Shown piece by piece: positions 26,090 through 36,351 of a DNA stretch of 64,000 nt (within the stretch, counting starts at the first letter, position 1; every line of letters begins with the position of its first letter). The stretch is from CAWCJL01 sp963795775. Its GTDB lineage: Bacteria > Acidobacteriota > Terriglobia > Terriglobales > Acidobacteriaceae. The notes below the pieces were generated by a model, which saw only the letters and a list, made by a program, of their open reading frames with translations, did no database searches and was not told the origin of the DNA. The position numbers and the translations under genes are program-made. Location: contig CAWCJL010000002.1 in assembly GCA_963795775.1 (NCBI GenBank), positions 372,001 to 436,000 on the forward strand, read 5' to 3'.

Positions 26090-27388
26090 TCAACGCTCCG
26101 CCAACTCGATGGAGATGCGCGTGTCGTGGGCAAAGGCGACGTCGTGTCCGCGCGCGATCCATCGCTTGTACACCGATTTGGCGAATCCGAAATAGGCGAA
26201 GCCCGCAGCTACGTTCCGATCGCTGGCGGCCATGCCCACGATGCGGGCCACGACACCGAAACCGTTGCTGACCACCGCCCCCTGCGCCACCTGCGAGCCG
26301 TCATCGTCCATCGACTTGCCGGCGAGCAGCCCCAATGCCAAAGGCGCCAGGATCCGGCCCTTGTCAGGATTCGCCTTCACGCCACCCTCGGAATCGATGC
26401 TCAGGTTCTGCCCGCTCGCACCCTCCGCGCCCACCACCTGCCCATGTACAACCTGCGTGGCCTGATGCGGCGGAGTGATGTGGCGGAAGGTAAAGCGCAG
26501 CGTGCCGCTGCGTCCAAAGCTGCGCGCCGGCTTCGACTGCAGAACGGTCCCGGTCAGCTCGGTCCCTTCCGGGAGTACGACTTCTTTGCCGGTCTTATCC
26601 AGCAGCGGCGCCGTCATCACAGCCCGGACGAGGGTCCCCTTCGGGCTGGAGGCAGAGGTCAGGTCCGTAGTCAGCCGTGCATTGAGCACGCCCTCCGGCG
26701 AACTGGGCGGATCCGCCATCGCCGGCCACGATCTGCCCGCACCCGACCGCGGCACTTCCAGCGGCCCCGTGAGTTCCGCGTCGAAGTCGGTCTGCGCCCA
26801 AACCTCCTGCGGGTGATACGGCAGTTGCCCGTAGACGAAACGGCGCAGGCGGTCCATCTTCTCCGGAGCCGTCCACACCCCGGTCACTTCATCTTTTTTC
26901 GCTTCGAACTGGCTCTTGATCATGCCGGTAAGCGAGTGCGGATGATTGCTCGCCTCAAAGCGCACCACCTCCGCCGTGCGCTCGGTGGCACGGGATTTCA
27001 TCGGCAGCTCGGATCCATCCGGGAGCACAATGCGATCGAAATCGATCTCCGGCAGGCGAAGCGGCGTAAAGTCGCCGCTCAGCAGCGCGTCAGTGCGCTG
27101 GTCGCGCGGGACCGGGCGTTCCGCCGCAATGCGGCCCAGCACCCGGGCGTCCTTCGGCAACACCAGCGTGTTGTCCACATACACCGGGTCCAGCAGGTGC
27201 CCGGCAACCTGCGTTCCCACCTTGAGCTTGTAACCGTGATCGATCTCCACCCGTAGCGGCACGCCCGCGGGCACGGTAATCGTCGGTACCTCGCCCAGCA
27301 TTTTGCTTGCCGCAAGGAGGGGAACCACACATGCAGCGGTCAAACAGAACCGCCGCAATATCCCCACTCGCATTCCCATGAACAACAT
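26090..27388 (-). CDS. Secreted protein with two beta-rich domains, unknown function
   Basis: 432 residues from ATG 27388 (MLFMGMRVGILRRFCL), six bases after GAAGGGA. The signal peptide runs to about residue 33. Two similar strand-rich segments follow, each stating a rheostat-like pattern: ITVPAGVPLRVEIDHGYKLK with DARVLGRIAAERPVP (residues 37-90), and TDLTSASSPKGTLVRAVMTA with GTELTGTVLQSKPARSFGRSG (about 235-300). The pattern of extrudable, pore-like or TrbI/VirB10-like beta domains is common in acidobacterial exported proteins, but no enzyme motif is seen. It is immediately upstream of, and coupled to, the 282-residue secreted protein, and divergent from the Wzi-like gene. Confidence 0.72.
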   Translation of the reverse strand: MLFMGMRVGILRRFCLTAACVVPLLAASKMLGEVPTITVPAGVPLRVEIDHGYKLKVGTQVAGHLLDPVYVDNTLVLPKDARVLGRIAAERPVPRDQRTDALLSGDFTPLRLPEIDFDRIVLPDGSELPMKSRATERTAEVVRFEASNHPHSLTGMIKSQFEAKKDEVTGVWTAPEKMDRLRRFVYGQLPYHPQEVWAQTDFDAELTGPLEVPRSGAGRSWPAMADPPSSPEGVLNARLTTDLTSASSPKGTLVRAVMTAPLLDKTGKEVVLPEGTELTGTVLQSKPARSFGRSGTLRFTFRHITPPHQATQVVHGQVVGAEGASGQNLSIDSEGGVKANPDKGRILAPLALGLLAGKSMDDDGSQVAQGAVVSNGFGVVARIVGMAASDRNVAAGFAYFGFAKSVYKRWIARGHDVAFAHDTRISIELAER

Positions 27389-27494
27389 CCTGTTCCCTTC
27401 TATCAAGACTATCTTAAGGGAGCATGAGGTTGCGCCGGCCCGGTTAGAATGAGGGCAGTTCCGCATGCATTCCGTATAGCCGGGAGGTTCTTTT

Positions 27495-29214
27495 CTGAGG
27501 CGTTGTGCTGTGCTTTTTGTGGTGCTGGCGGCGGGTCTTGCGGGCGCGCCTCCAGGTCGCGCACAGGCGCCACCAATGCCTGCCCTGCCCCCGGATGGCA
27601 GTGGCATCTCCGGCTCGGTGTACGTTTCGCTCGATAGCTGGATTTATCCGGCGTTCTCCCGGCTGCAGGCGCTGGGCTATGTCGATTCCGCATTTCTCGG
27701 TCTCCGGCCATGGACGCGGCTCAGTTGCCTCCACATGCTCGAAGAGACGCAGACGCGGCTGGCCGCCAGCCCGGCGGATGACCCGGCGAACCAGGAGGCA
27801 CGGCAGATTTTCGGCGCTCTTGCCCGCGAATTCGGGCGCGATAACGATGCCTTCCGGTTCCAGGAGTTCAATGGGCACGCCGAAGTAGACCGCCTCTACG
27901 CCCGCGGGCTGGGCATTACCGGCACGCCACTCAATGATTCGCAGCACTTCGGCCAGACGATCATCAACGACTATGGCCGTCCGTTTGAAAGTGGCTTCAA
28001 CGGGATCGCCGGCTTCAGTGCGCGGGCGGAAGACGTGCGCTTCTCGTTGAAGGTGCGCGGGGAATTCCAGCATGCGCCCGGCCGCGACGCGTACGCGCCC
28101 TCCGTCCAGCAAGTGATCGCGAATGCGGACGCGACCCCGCTGCAGGCACCTTCACCCATTCCGCAGACCAACGTCTTCCGCCTGCTGGATGCGAACCTCT
28201 CGTACCACATCCTCAATCACGAGATCTCGGTCGGCAAAAGCGAGGAATGGTGGGGTCCTGACCAGGGCGACGCCATGGCATGGAGCAACAACGCCGAGCC
28301 TATCTATGCGCTGCGCATCAATCGCGATCGAGCCGCTCTATATCCCCGGGCTCTCCCGCATCTTCGGCCCGTTTCGTTACGAAGGGCTGTTTGGCTCCCT
28401 CAAAGGCCACCAGTATCCGCGCGGCACCTGGGTGCACGCGGAGAAGATCAACTTCAAGCCCACGCGCAACCTGGAATTCGGGTTCTCGCGCATTGTGATG
28501 TTTGCCGGAGAGGGCCACGTTCCGCTCACCTTCGGCTCGTTCTGGAACAGCTTCTCCAGTTTCCAGAATGTGCCGGTCGCGCAGAAGTTTTCCCGCGATG
28601 ACCCCGGCGCCCGTCACGCCAGCTTTGACTTTTCCTATCGCCTGCCCCTGCTCCGCAACTGGGTCACGCTGTACTCCGATTCCATCGTGCATGACGACGT
28701 TTCCCCGGTAAGTGCGCCGAGCCGTGCGGCCATCAACCCGGGCCTGTATCTATCGCATTTCCCGCATGCACCTCGTCTCGATTTCCGCGTCGAAGCCGTC
28801 TCCACTGAGCCACCGTCCGCCGGTGGCCCCAACCGTAACCAGAACGCGGGACAGTTCATTTATTACGAGGTCATCTACAAGGACGTCTACACCAACAAGG
28901 GCAACATGCTCGGCAGTTGGATTGGCCGCGAAGGCAAAGGCGGCCAGGCATGGCTTACGTACTGGCTCAGCCCGCGGGAAAAGGTGCAACTGAGCTATCG
29001 CAATGCCAAAGTAGCGCACGACTTCATCCCCGGCGGCACTACGCAGAACGACATCGCCGCCACGGCGGTTCTGCGCGTGAAGGATGACCTGGAGTTGAAC
29101 GCCTGGGCCCAATACGAGCGCTGGAAAGTACCCGTGCTGGCGCCCGGCGTGCAGACCGACTTCACTGGTTCCCTGCAGCTCACGTGGTACCCGCAGTGGC
29201 ACATCGGACGCTGA
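27495..29214 (+). CDS. Capsule assembly Wzi-like outer-membrane protein, frameshifted
   Basis: A beta-barrel protein of about 572 residues after repair. CTG 27495 sits seven bases after GGAGG (27483-27487) and gives a good signal peptide (MRRCAVLFVVLAAGLAG); GTG 27510 is the fallback. An N-terminal helical region (YPAFSRLQALGYVDSAFLGL, RPWTRLSCLHMLEE) precedes the barrel: NHEISVGKSEEWWGPDQGDA, then, in another frame, EPLYIPGLSRIFGPFRYEG, LFGSLKGHQYPRGTWVHAEK and a final strand SLQLTWYPQWHIGR. The frames join if one base is dropped near 28324-28328. Wzi proteins help surface polysaccharide attach or assemble; no capsule cluster is seen here. It is convergent with the Kbl/BioF-like gene, 18 bases away. 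Confidence 0.8.
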
Positions 29215-29232
29215 GCGGCACACGGATGCTGG

Positions 29233-30447
29233 CTAGACGATCCCGAACTTTTTCCCAGTCTTCGCAAACACATCGAGCGTCTGGTCGATCTGCGGCCGCG
29301 TGTGCTCGCTGGTCATGATGGTGCGCACCCGCGCTTTGCCCTCCGGTACCGTGGGGAACGCAATCCCCGTGGCCATCACGCCGGCGTCAAACAAAGCCCG
29401 GGAGAAGTCCATCGTGGTGCGTCCGTCGCCAATGATGATCGGGGTGATTGGTGTCTCGCTGGCCGGCGTGGTCTTGCCGCCTATATCGAAGCCAAGCTCC
29501 CCGAGCTGCGCTTTGAAGTACCGTGTGTTGTCCCATAGCCGCTCAATCCGCTCCGGTTCCTGCTCCAGCAGGTCGAAGGCGGCGATGCAGGTCGCGGCGA
29601 CCGATGGCGGGTGCGAGGTAGAGAACAGGAAGGGGCGCGCGCGGTGGTAGAGGTACTCGATCAGGTCGCGCGATCCACATACGTAACCACCGAGTGCACC
29701 AATAGCCTTGGATAAGGTGCCTACCTGAACGTCTACGCGCCCGTGAGCGCCGAAGTGGTCCACGGAGCCGCGTCCATTACGGCCCAGAACACCGGACGCA
29801 TGCGCGTCATCGACCATCATGATCGCACCGTACTTCTCAGCCAGGTCCGCGAGCTTGTCTACCGGGCCGATATCGCCGTCCATGGAGAAAACGCCGTCGG
29901 TGATGAGCAGCTTGCGCCCGGGCTCATGCTGCACTTCCTTCAGCAACTCCTCCGCATGCGAGATGTCCTTGTGCCGGAAGACCTTGATCTTCGCCCGTGA
30001 CAGCCGCGCGCCATCGATGATGGAGGCATGGTTGAGCTCGTCGGAGAGAATGAAATCTTCCTTGCCCAGGATGGACGAGACGGTGCCCGCATTCGCCGTA
30101 AAGCCGCTCTGAAAGACAACGCAGGCTTCGACATTCTTGAACCGCGCGATCTTTTCTTCCAACTCCATGTGGATGCGCATGGTACCGGCGATCGTGCGCA
30201 CCGCGCCGGAGCCCACGCCGTAGTCTTTCGTGGCCTGGATGGCGGCTTCGCGCAGCTTGGGGTGGTCGCATAGGCCCAGGTAGTTATTGGAGGCAAGATT
30301 GATCACCTGCTTGCCGTCATAGGTGCACACCGGGCCCTGCACATCGTCGAGCACGCGAAGATGGAAGTAGGTCCCGCGCTGCTTCAGATCATTGAGCGCG
30401 TCGGTCAGGTGTTGCAGTTGTGGGCGTGTGGACGTTGCACCGGACAT
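29233..30447 (-). CDS. Glycine C-acetyltransferase / 8-amino-7-oxononanoate synthase-like PLP enzyme
   Basis: 404 residues from ATG 30447, eight bases after AGGAG. It is an alpha-oxoamine synthase: it joins an amino acid to an acyl-CoA with loss of CO2. Family marks are NLASNNYLGLCDHPKLREA, GSGAVRTIAGTMRIHMELE, DELNHASIIDGARLS, MVDDAHASGVLGRNGRG (Asp214, His216) and the PLP lysine in VGTLSKAIGALGGYV (Lys247). The Kbl branch makes 2-amino-3-ketobutyrate from glycine and acetyl-CoA, the BioF branch starts biotin rings, and Spt-like members make sphingolipid bases. No tdh, bio gene or lipid cluster is adjacent, so the substrate stays open. It is the last gene on this minus-strand run after the glycosyltransferase. 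Confidence 0.9.
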   Translation of the reverse strand: MSGATSTRPQLQHLTDALNDLKQRGTYFHLRVLDDVQGPVCTYDGKQVINLASNNYLGLCDHPKLREAAIQATKDYGVGSGAVRTIAGTMRIHMELEEKIARFKNVEACVVFQSGFTANAGTVSSILGKEDFILSDELNHASIIDGARLSRAKIKVFRHKDISHAEELLKEVQHEPGRKLLITDGVFSMDGDIGPVDKLADLAEKYGAIMMVDDAHASGVLGRNGRGSVDHFGAHGRVDVQVGTLSKAIGALGGYVCGSRDLIEYLYHRARPFLFSTSHPPSVAATCIAAFDLLEQEPERIERLWDNTRYFKAQLGELGFDIGGKTTPASETPITPIIIGDGRTTMDFSRALFDAGVMATGIAFPTVPEGKARVRTIMTSEHTRPQIDQTLDVFAKTGKKFGIV

Positions 30448-30533
30448 GGTCTCAGCTCCTGCGCGGCTGCAGCCGCGAACAGACGATGGTACCGCAGCCA
30501 TCGCTCGCGTGCGATAGATCGCAGGCCCGGCGA

Positions 30534-32153
30534 TTATGTCGAAGGCTTCTGCGGGAAAAGCGTGCTGCCTTTGCGCAGGTAAATGCGGAATCCAGTCGCG
30601 GTCTCAGGGTGATTCGTCCACAGCAGTTTGCGCGTGGGTTTGCATTCGGCCGCGAGCACGTAGTTCGCGTTCAGGTATGCGTTGAACTCGGCCCAGCGCC
30701 GCAGCTTGTCGTAGCTGTTGTAACTCTCGGGGAAGGTCTGCTGGCTCACCACGAAGACCTCCGGCGGGTTGGCCGCGATGGCCTGCCAGAAGCGTGCGCG
30801 CATTGCCTCGGTCACCGGCGTCTGGGTCGGCATCCAGAAATAGAAGTCCACCAGGAAGCCGGTGGATTGCGCCAGGTTCATGCGATCGAGCGTGCTGATG
30901 CAGCCGGAATACGCATCCAGGCATTGCACATGGCCGGATAGGTTCGCACCGCCCAGCCGCGCCAGGTCGCTTTGCAGTTCCGCCTGTGGCCCGATGTAGC
31001 GCCAGTCGTAATGGCTCATCTTCCACACCGAGATGGGCGCGATACCCAGCGCGCCCGCGACCAGCCCCAGCACGCCCAGGACGCGCAGCACACGGCCCCG
31101 GCGCAGCGCCATGCAGAAGTCGAGCGCCATGGTGATGAGGAGGAACGCCAGCAGCGGATAACGATGGTAGGGGAAGCCCTTGCCCTGCGCCACATCGGAC
31201 GCAAGCGCCAGCAGTACGCCAGCCCACAGTGCTCCGCGCTCCCAGTCCAGCATGAGTGTGCGCTGCTCGATGGCTTCCGCGGCAAGCGTGGCGAACCAGA
31301 AAAGAATCAGCGTGAGCAGCGGCGAAATCCCGTGCTGCAAGATGCGGCTTACCGGCTGCCGTGCAAGGCCCGCGTAATAGGGCCACATGCCGTGCACTGC
31401 GTCGAGAAATGCCGGGATCGCCTGTTCGCGCACCAGGAAGACCACACAGGCCAGCGCGGGGAGCGCGAGCCCCACTACACCCAAAATGCAGTAGCGCACG
31501 AACGGTACCTTAATCCGGCGCAGATGCACCCATGCCAGCGCGAGCAGAACGATGCCAAACGGCAGCACTGTCGGCTTGATCGTCACCGCGAGCCCGGCAG
31601 ATGCGCCGGTAAGCAGCAGCATCCACGGCCGGCTGCGGCGGACCGACACAAAGGCGCAGGCGTAGGACGCGAGCAGGAGCGCCGCAATCGTGAGATCGCG
31701 CTGCGCGGCCTGGGCCAGCCCATCGCGCCCGTGGATCACCGTGAGCATGGCCCCGGCAAACAGCCCAGCGAAGCCGTCGTATGGTCGCGCGATGATGTAC
31801 ATCGAGATTCCGGCGAGGGCCAGGATGCTCCAGTCATACAGGCGCACCCCGAACGCACCCGCGCCGAAGATATGTATGGCAGCCCACTCCACCAGGTAGG
31901 TGCCGGGCATCTGCGCATCCACAATCTGGCGGTAGGGCGCCATTCCGTGCCGCATCAGCACGATGAGGTAGTGCACCATGGCGACGTCGCCGACCAGCGG
32001 CCAGCGCCACGTCAGAATCACAAACAGGGCGACGCACGCGATCAGGACTGCGCCGAGCACGATGCGCAGGATCCGGATCGCGTTTTGAGTTCTCGCCACT
32101 CCGCCGCCGGACACACGGGACGCATCCCCTTCGGCACCAGTGGCGGCGAGCAC
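30534..32153 (-). CDS. Membrane glycosyltransferase, GT39/ArnT-like
   Basis: 539 residues from GTG 32153, five bases after the aspS stop. It has about ten to twelve transmembrane segments (for example ILRIVLGAVLIACVALFVILT, YCILGVVGLALPALACVVFLV, GVLGLVAGALGIAPI). The first periplasmic loop carries the acidic motif region VGDVAMVHYL and PYRQIVDAQMPGTYLVEW, matching the catalytic D/E loop of lipid-phosphate sugar-dependent glycosyltransferases of the GT-C fold. A soluble C-terminal domain starts near residue 385 (YIGPQAELQSDLARLGG). Such enzymes transfer a sugar from a polyprenyl phosphate to lipid or protein on the periplasmic side. The acceptor is unknown. It is the third gene of hisS-aspS-glycosyltransferase. 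Confidence 0.82.
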   Translation of the reverse strand: MLAATGAEGDASRVSGGGVARTQNAIRILRIVLGAVLIACVALFVILTWRWPLVGDVAMVHYLIVLMRHGMAPYRQIVDAQMPGTYLVEWAAIHIFGAGAFGVRLYDWSILALAGISMYIIARPYDGFAGLFAGAMLTVIHGRDGLAQAAQRDLTIAALLLASYACAFVSVRRSRPWMLLLTGASAGLAVTIKPTVLPFGIVLLALAWVHLRRIKVPFVRYCILGVVGLALPALACVVFLVREQAIPAFLDAVHGMWPYYAGLARQPVSRILQHGISPLLTLILFWFATLAAEAIEQRTLMLDWERGALWAGVLLALASDVAQGKGFPYHRYPLLAFLLITMALDFCMALRRGRVLRVLGVLGLVAGALGIAPISVWKMSHYDWRYIGPQAELQSDLARLGGANLSGHVQCLDAYSGCISTLDRMNLAQSTGFLVDFYFWMPTQTPVTEAMRARFWQAIAANPPEVFVVSQQTFPESYNSYDKLRRWAEFNAYLNANYVLAAECKPTRKLLWTNHPETATGFRIYLRKGSTLFPQKPST

Positions 32154-32158
32154 CGGCC

Positions 32159-34028
32159 TCAGCCTTTCAGCACCGGCCGGATATGCAACTCACGCAGTTG
32201 CGTATCGCTCACCGGCGTGGGTGCGTCCACCATCAAATCCATCGCTTTGGCTGTCTTGGGGAAGGCGATGACCTCGCGCAGGCTCGGCGCCCCGGCGAGA
32301 ATCATGGCAATGCGATCCAGTCCCAGCGCGATCCCGCCATGCGGGGGCGTGCCGTATTGCAACGCTTCGAGGAAGAAGCCGAAGCGCGCCTTCGCCTCCT
32401 CGTCGCTCATACCGAGCGCACGGAAGATCTCCGCCTGCACGTCACGGCGATGGATACGAATCGACCCCGAACCCAGCTCCAACCCATTCATTGCCAGGTC
32501 GTAGTAGCGCGCGCGCACTGAAGCCGGATCGGAGACCAGCCGATCCATATCCTCGTCATGCGGTGACGTGAAGGGATGGTGCGCCGGCAGCCATCGCCCA
32601 CTTTCGCTATCGAACTCGAACATTGGGAAAATCCGTCACCCAAATGGGCCGGAACGCCTCCCCACCCGCGACCAGTCCGCCCGTCTTCGGAGCAGAAACC
32701 ACCGCTTCTGTGGCTTCAAACGCGTGGTGCCTGTCCGCGTATTTGCGCGCCAGTTCCACACGCAGATTCCCTGCCGCGGAGAGCACATTGATCTCGCGCT
32801 CGGAAAGCCGCCCGCCGCTTTTGGTATCGCTCGCCTTGACCTGCGCCGCGCTGTCGCCGGCCACGATGACCAACAGGTCGTCTGCTTCGGCCCCGCTCAG
32901 CTCGCGTGCCTTAGCCACGGCTGCAGGAAAGCTCTTTTCCAGCCGCTTCAGGTCATCGATCAGCTTTGCGCCCTTGCGCGCATTGAAAAGCGGGCGGTTA
33001 TCGTCGCGCTCCTTGCGCGAAAGCTCGCCCACATGCGGAATGCGCAGGGCCACTACCGGCAGTGCGGGATCAACGGCCAGCGTGGCCAGGTCCGCCTCCG
33101 TGAACGCCTCGCGCACATCGGTCAGTCCAGGCAACCGCAGATCGGGCTTGTCGATGCCGAACCGGCGCATCGCATCGTCGTAGGTGATGCGCGGAAAGGG
33201 CACGGGCAGATCGATGCCCGCTGCGGCGAACGCTGCATGGAGAAAGCCCTCGACCACGCCAAAGATGGTCTCCTGGCGCGGAAAGGTCATCTCGAGGTCG
33301 ATCTGCGTAAACTCCGGCTGGCGATCCGCCCGCAAGTCTTCATCGCGGAAGCAGCGCACCACCTGGAAGTAGCGATCGAATCCGGAGATCATGAGGATCT
33401 GCTTGAACAACTGCGGCGACTGCGGGAGCGCGTAGAAATGCGCGGGGTGCACGCGGCTGGGCACCAGGTAGTCGCGCGCGCCTTCCGGCGTAGACCGCGT
33501 CATGAACGGCGTTTCGATCTCAAGGAAGCCCTGCGAGGACAGGTATTGCCGGATGGCCAGCGTGATCCTGTGGCGCAGCGCAAAGTTAGCCTGCATCTCC
33601 GGCCGCCGCAGATCCAGATAGCGATATTGGAGCCGCAGTTCCTCGTTGCCGATCGCCTCTTCCGCGGGCGAGAACGGCGGCAGCTTGCTGTCGTTCAGCA
33701 CCAGCAATTGCTCGGCCACCACTTCCACTTCGCCCGTCGCCATCTTCGGGTTCACGGAGCCTTCGCCGCGCAGACGCACCGTGCCGATCGCCGCCACCAC
33801 GTACTCCGGACGCACGTGTTCCGCCTTGGCGTGCCCCTCCGGGCTCAGGTCGCGATCAAGCACCACCTGGGCAATGCCCGAGCGGTCCCGCAGATCGAGA
33901 AAGATCAGGTTACCGTGGTCGCGCCGGCGGTTTACCCAGCCCATCAACACCACGCGTTCGCCTGCGTTCTGCGCGCGCAAGTCCCCGCACATATGCGTGC
34001 GCTCCAAGTTGCTTAAAAAATCGAGCAA
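32159..34028 (-). CDS. aspS: Aspartyl-tRNA synthetase, frameshifted
   Basis: Class II synthetase that charges tRNA-Asp. From ATG 34028: an N-terminal OB-fold anticodon-binding domain (residues 1-105, VVLMGWVNRRRDHGNLIFLD), class II motif 2 (FQVVRCFRDEDLRADRQPEF), the bacterial GAD insertion domain (about 290-400), then the frame ends at PIWVTDFPNVRVR. The continuation MFEFDSESGRWLPAHHPFTSP through motif 3 (GIALGLDRIAMILAG) and the end HIRPVLKG is in another frame. The expected join is DFP-MFEFDS; removing one T of the pair at 32623-32624 restores a 622-residue protein. As an essential, single-copy gene it is unlikely to be truly broken. It follows hisS by ten bases and precedes the glycosyltransferase by five. 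Confidence 0.95.
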
Positions 34029-34038
34029 ATCCAGAATC

Positions 34039-35356
34039 CTACTTTTCTATGGTTTGTAATGGCTGTGGTGACGAAAGGAAATTGCGCAGCTCCCCTCGCG
34101 GCACCTTGGTCTGTTCTCCGCTGGCGAAGAGCTTCACCGTCAGCATTCCGGAAAGCTGCTCATCCTCGCCAAAGATGACGATGGAGCGCGCGGTCCGGTT
34201 CGCCACCTCAAACGACTTCTTCAGGCGGAAGCTGCCGTCACCCAGTTCCACGCGCAATCCGTCGCGGCGGAGTTCCCGCGCCAGCGCCAGCGCGGGTGCG
34301 TTCATGGTTTCGCCCAGGGGCGCAATGTAGGCATCGGCACTGGCGCGCACCTGCTCCCCTTCGGCCTGCGCCTGCAGTGTCAGCACCAGCCGGTCTTCGC
34401 CGATGGCGAAGCCAATGCCGGGCGCTCGCGGGCCGCCGATGGCCTCGCTCAGCCCGTCGTAGCGGCCGCCGCCCAGCAGCGCATTCTGTGCGCCCAGGCC
34501 GCCATGCTGGAATTCGAACGTGGTGCGCGTGTAATAGTCCAGCCCGCGCACCAGCCGGTGGTTGTGCTCATAGGGCACGCCGCACGCATCGAGCGCCGCG
34601 CATACTTCCATGAAGTGCTGCTTCGAATCTTCATCCAGGAAGTCCCAGATGCGCGGCAGCCGCTCGATGATCGGCTGGTCCTCCGGGACCTTGCAGTCCA
34701 GCACGCGCAGCGGATTGGTCTCCGCCCGCCGCTGGCAGTCTGCGCACATGGTGCTGGCCACCGGCCGAAGCGCAGCGCGCAGAGCTTCCACGTATCGCGG
34801 CCGGTCCGCCGGCGTGCCCACCGAATTGATCAGCAGCCGCCAGTTTTCGATATGCAGCGTGTCCAGCAGCGTGGCCAGCATCTCCAGCACTTCGGCATCA
34901 CGCAAGCGGCGACTCGGAGCCCGCACTGGGCGGCCCGATCACCTCAGCGCCGATCTGGAAGAATTGCCGGTAGCGCCCCTTCTGCGGGCGCTCACGCCGA
35001 AACTGCGGGCCAATGTAGAAGAGCTTCTGTAGCTGCCCGGTGTCACCCAGCTTGTGTTCGATATAGGCGCGCACCACGCCCGCCGTGTTCTCCGGACGCA
35101 GCGTCAGCGACTGTGCGTGCTCCGACTGCGCGCGCGCCCGGTCTTCCCACGTGTACATCTCTTTCGAAACGATGTCGGTGTCTTCACCCACTCCGCGTGC
35201 AAAAAGCTGCGTGTCTTCAAAGATGGGCGTACGGATCTCGCCGAATCCGTAACGGGAGAAGATGCGGCGCGTCGTCCGCTCGATGTGAGTCCACAACTCC
35301 GTCTCCGGCGGAAGGAGATCGCGGGTGCCGCGGACTGCTTTAATGGTGGCGCTCAT
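34039..35356 (-). CDS. hisS: Histidyl-tRNA synthetase, frameshifted
   Basis: Class II synthetase that charges tRNA-His. ATG 35356 gives MSATIKAVRGTRDLLPPE. The first frame contains motif 1 region FSRYGFGEIRTPIFEDTQLF and motif 2 FYIGPQFRRERPQKGRYRQF, stopping after GPPSAGSESPLA. The second frame resumes LRDAEVLEMLATLLD, with LVRGLDYYTRTTFEFQHGG (histidine A), LLGGGRYDGLSEAIGG and the C-terminal anticodon-binding domain (from about residue 345). Dropping one A of the pair at 34904-34905 joins SPL to RDAEV and gives a normal 438-residue protein. Essentiality again argues for a sequence error. It is the first gene of the hisS-aspS pair and divergent from the I42-NlpE gene. Confidence 0.95.
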
Positions 35357-35473
35357 GTGCGTTATCAGTCTCCCGCCCAGTGTACCGGACTCGCTGCCCC
35401 GGTCCCGGCGCAGCCCACGCTTCCGATGCTCGCCACCCCGGCGTATGCTCTACGGAAAAAGCCGGTGCCTGTT

Positions 35474-36289
35474 ATGAACAGCCGTTTTTGCCAGACCGCA
35501 CTCTTCCCTCTCCTGCTGATTGCCGGTTTAGCGGCGCGCGCGCATGCCGTGACCGTAAAGCTGAGCGAGGCCGATGGGCCAGAGGTCGCGCTTTCGCTCC
35601 ACGTCGGCGACCGCATCCGGGTGGAATTGCCCGCACAGCCCTCCACCGGCTTCCGCTGGAATCTGGCGACGCGGCTGTCCCCTCATCTTCTCGCCGTGGG
35701 CAGCACGGTGCGCGAGTCGAGCGGCCTTATGGGCGGCCCCGGCGTCCAGAGCTACACATGGCAGGTGCTCCAGCCCGGCGAAGATACGGTCGTGCTGCAG
35801 TACAACCGCTCGTTCGAGCCCGCAGTCGCCCCCGCGCGGACCTATAGCCTGCATATCACTTCCACCGCCGCACCGGGCGCCAAGCCCTCGACCGCCCAGC
35901 CGGCACTGACCTTGCTCGGCAGCTACAGCGGGCAGCAGCCGTGCGCGGATTGCTCCGGCATCCATGTGGAATTGCTGCTGTACTCCAAAGGCCCAAACGA
36001 ATTCATCGACACCGCATATATCCTGAAGCGCACCTACCAGGGAGGGCGCAACGGCAATCTCACGATGGTAGAGACCGGACCGTGGCTGGTGCTGCGCGGC
36101 ACCCATGCCGACGCAGACGCGACCGTGTATCAGCTTCTCCAGAACCCGGGAGCGACTCCGCAGAACTTTGCCGTGCAAGCCGATCGCCTGGTGCCTTTGG
36201 ATGCCCAGCAAATTCCTCTGCCCGGCCCTCCCGGCATGGACCTCGCCCTGCACAAGATGCCTCAGAGCGCCGAAGAGAGAACGCCGTAA
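35474..36289 (+). CDS. Secreted fusion of chagasin-like (I42) inhibitor and NlpE-like domains
   Basis: 271 residues from ATG 35474. The signal peptide is about residues 1-25 (ALFPLLLIAGLAARAHA). Residues 27-130 match the peptidase-inhibitor I42 (chagasin) fold: HVGDRIRVELPAQPSTGFRW (loop QPSTGF at 55-60), GGPGVQSYTWQVLQPGEDTV, and YNRSFEPAVAPARTY. Such proteins block papain-like cysteine proteases. Residues 145-260 carry an NlpE N-terminal-type domain: LLGSYSGQQPCADCSGIHVE (Cys157 and Cys160), LKRTYQGG and WLVLRGTHADADATVYQLL. NlpE acts in envelope and copper stress sensing. There is no lipobox, so the protein is probably free in the periplasm. The pairing of the two domains is unusual. Confidence 0.82.
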   Translation: MNSRFCQTALFPLLLIAGLAARAHAVTVKLSEADGPEVALSLHVGDRIRVELPAQPSTGFRWNLATRLSPHLLAVGSTVRESSGLMGGPGVQSYTWQVLQPGEDTVVLQYNRSFEPAVAPARTYSLHITSTAAPGAKPSTAQPALTLLGSYSGQQPCADCSGIHVELLLYSKGPNEFIDTAYILKRTYQGGRNGNLTMVETGPWLVLRGTHADADATVYQLLQNPGATPQNFAVQADRLVPLDAQQIPLPGPPGMDLALHKMPQSAEERTP

Positions 36290-36351
36290 ACCGGCATGGT
36301 TTCCCGCCGCGTTGGTGCACCTGCTCCGCCTCTCCGCACATCTATGCACTC

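Noticed and set aside
32600..32640. Programmed ribosomal frameshift in aspS
   Set aside because: No slippery heptamer, Shine-Dalgarno-like stimulator or downstream structure is evident, and the same kind of break occurs in seven unrelated genes. A base error is simpler.
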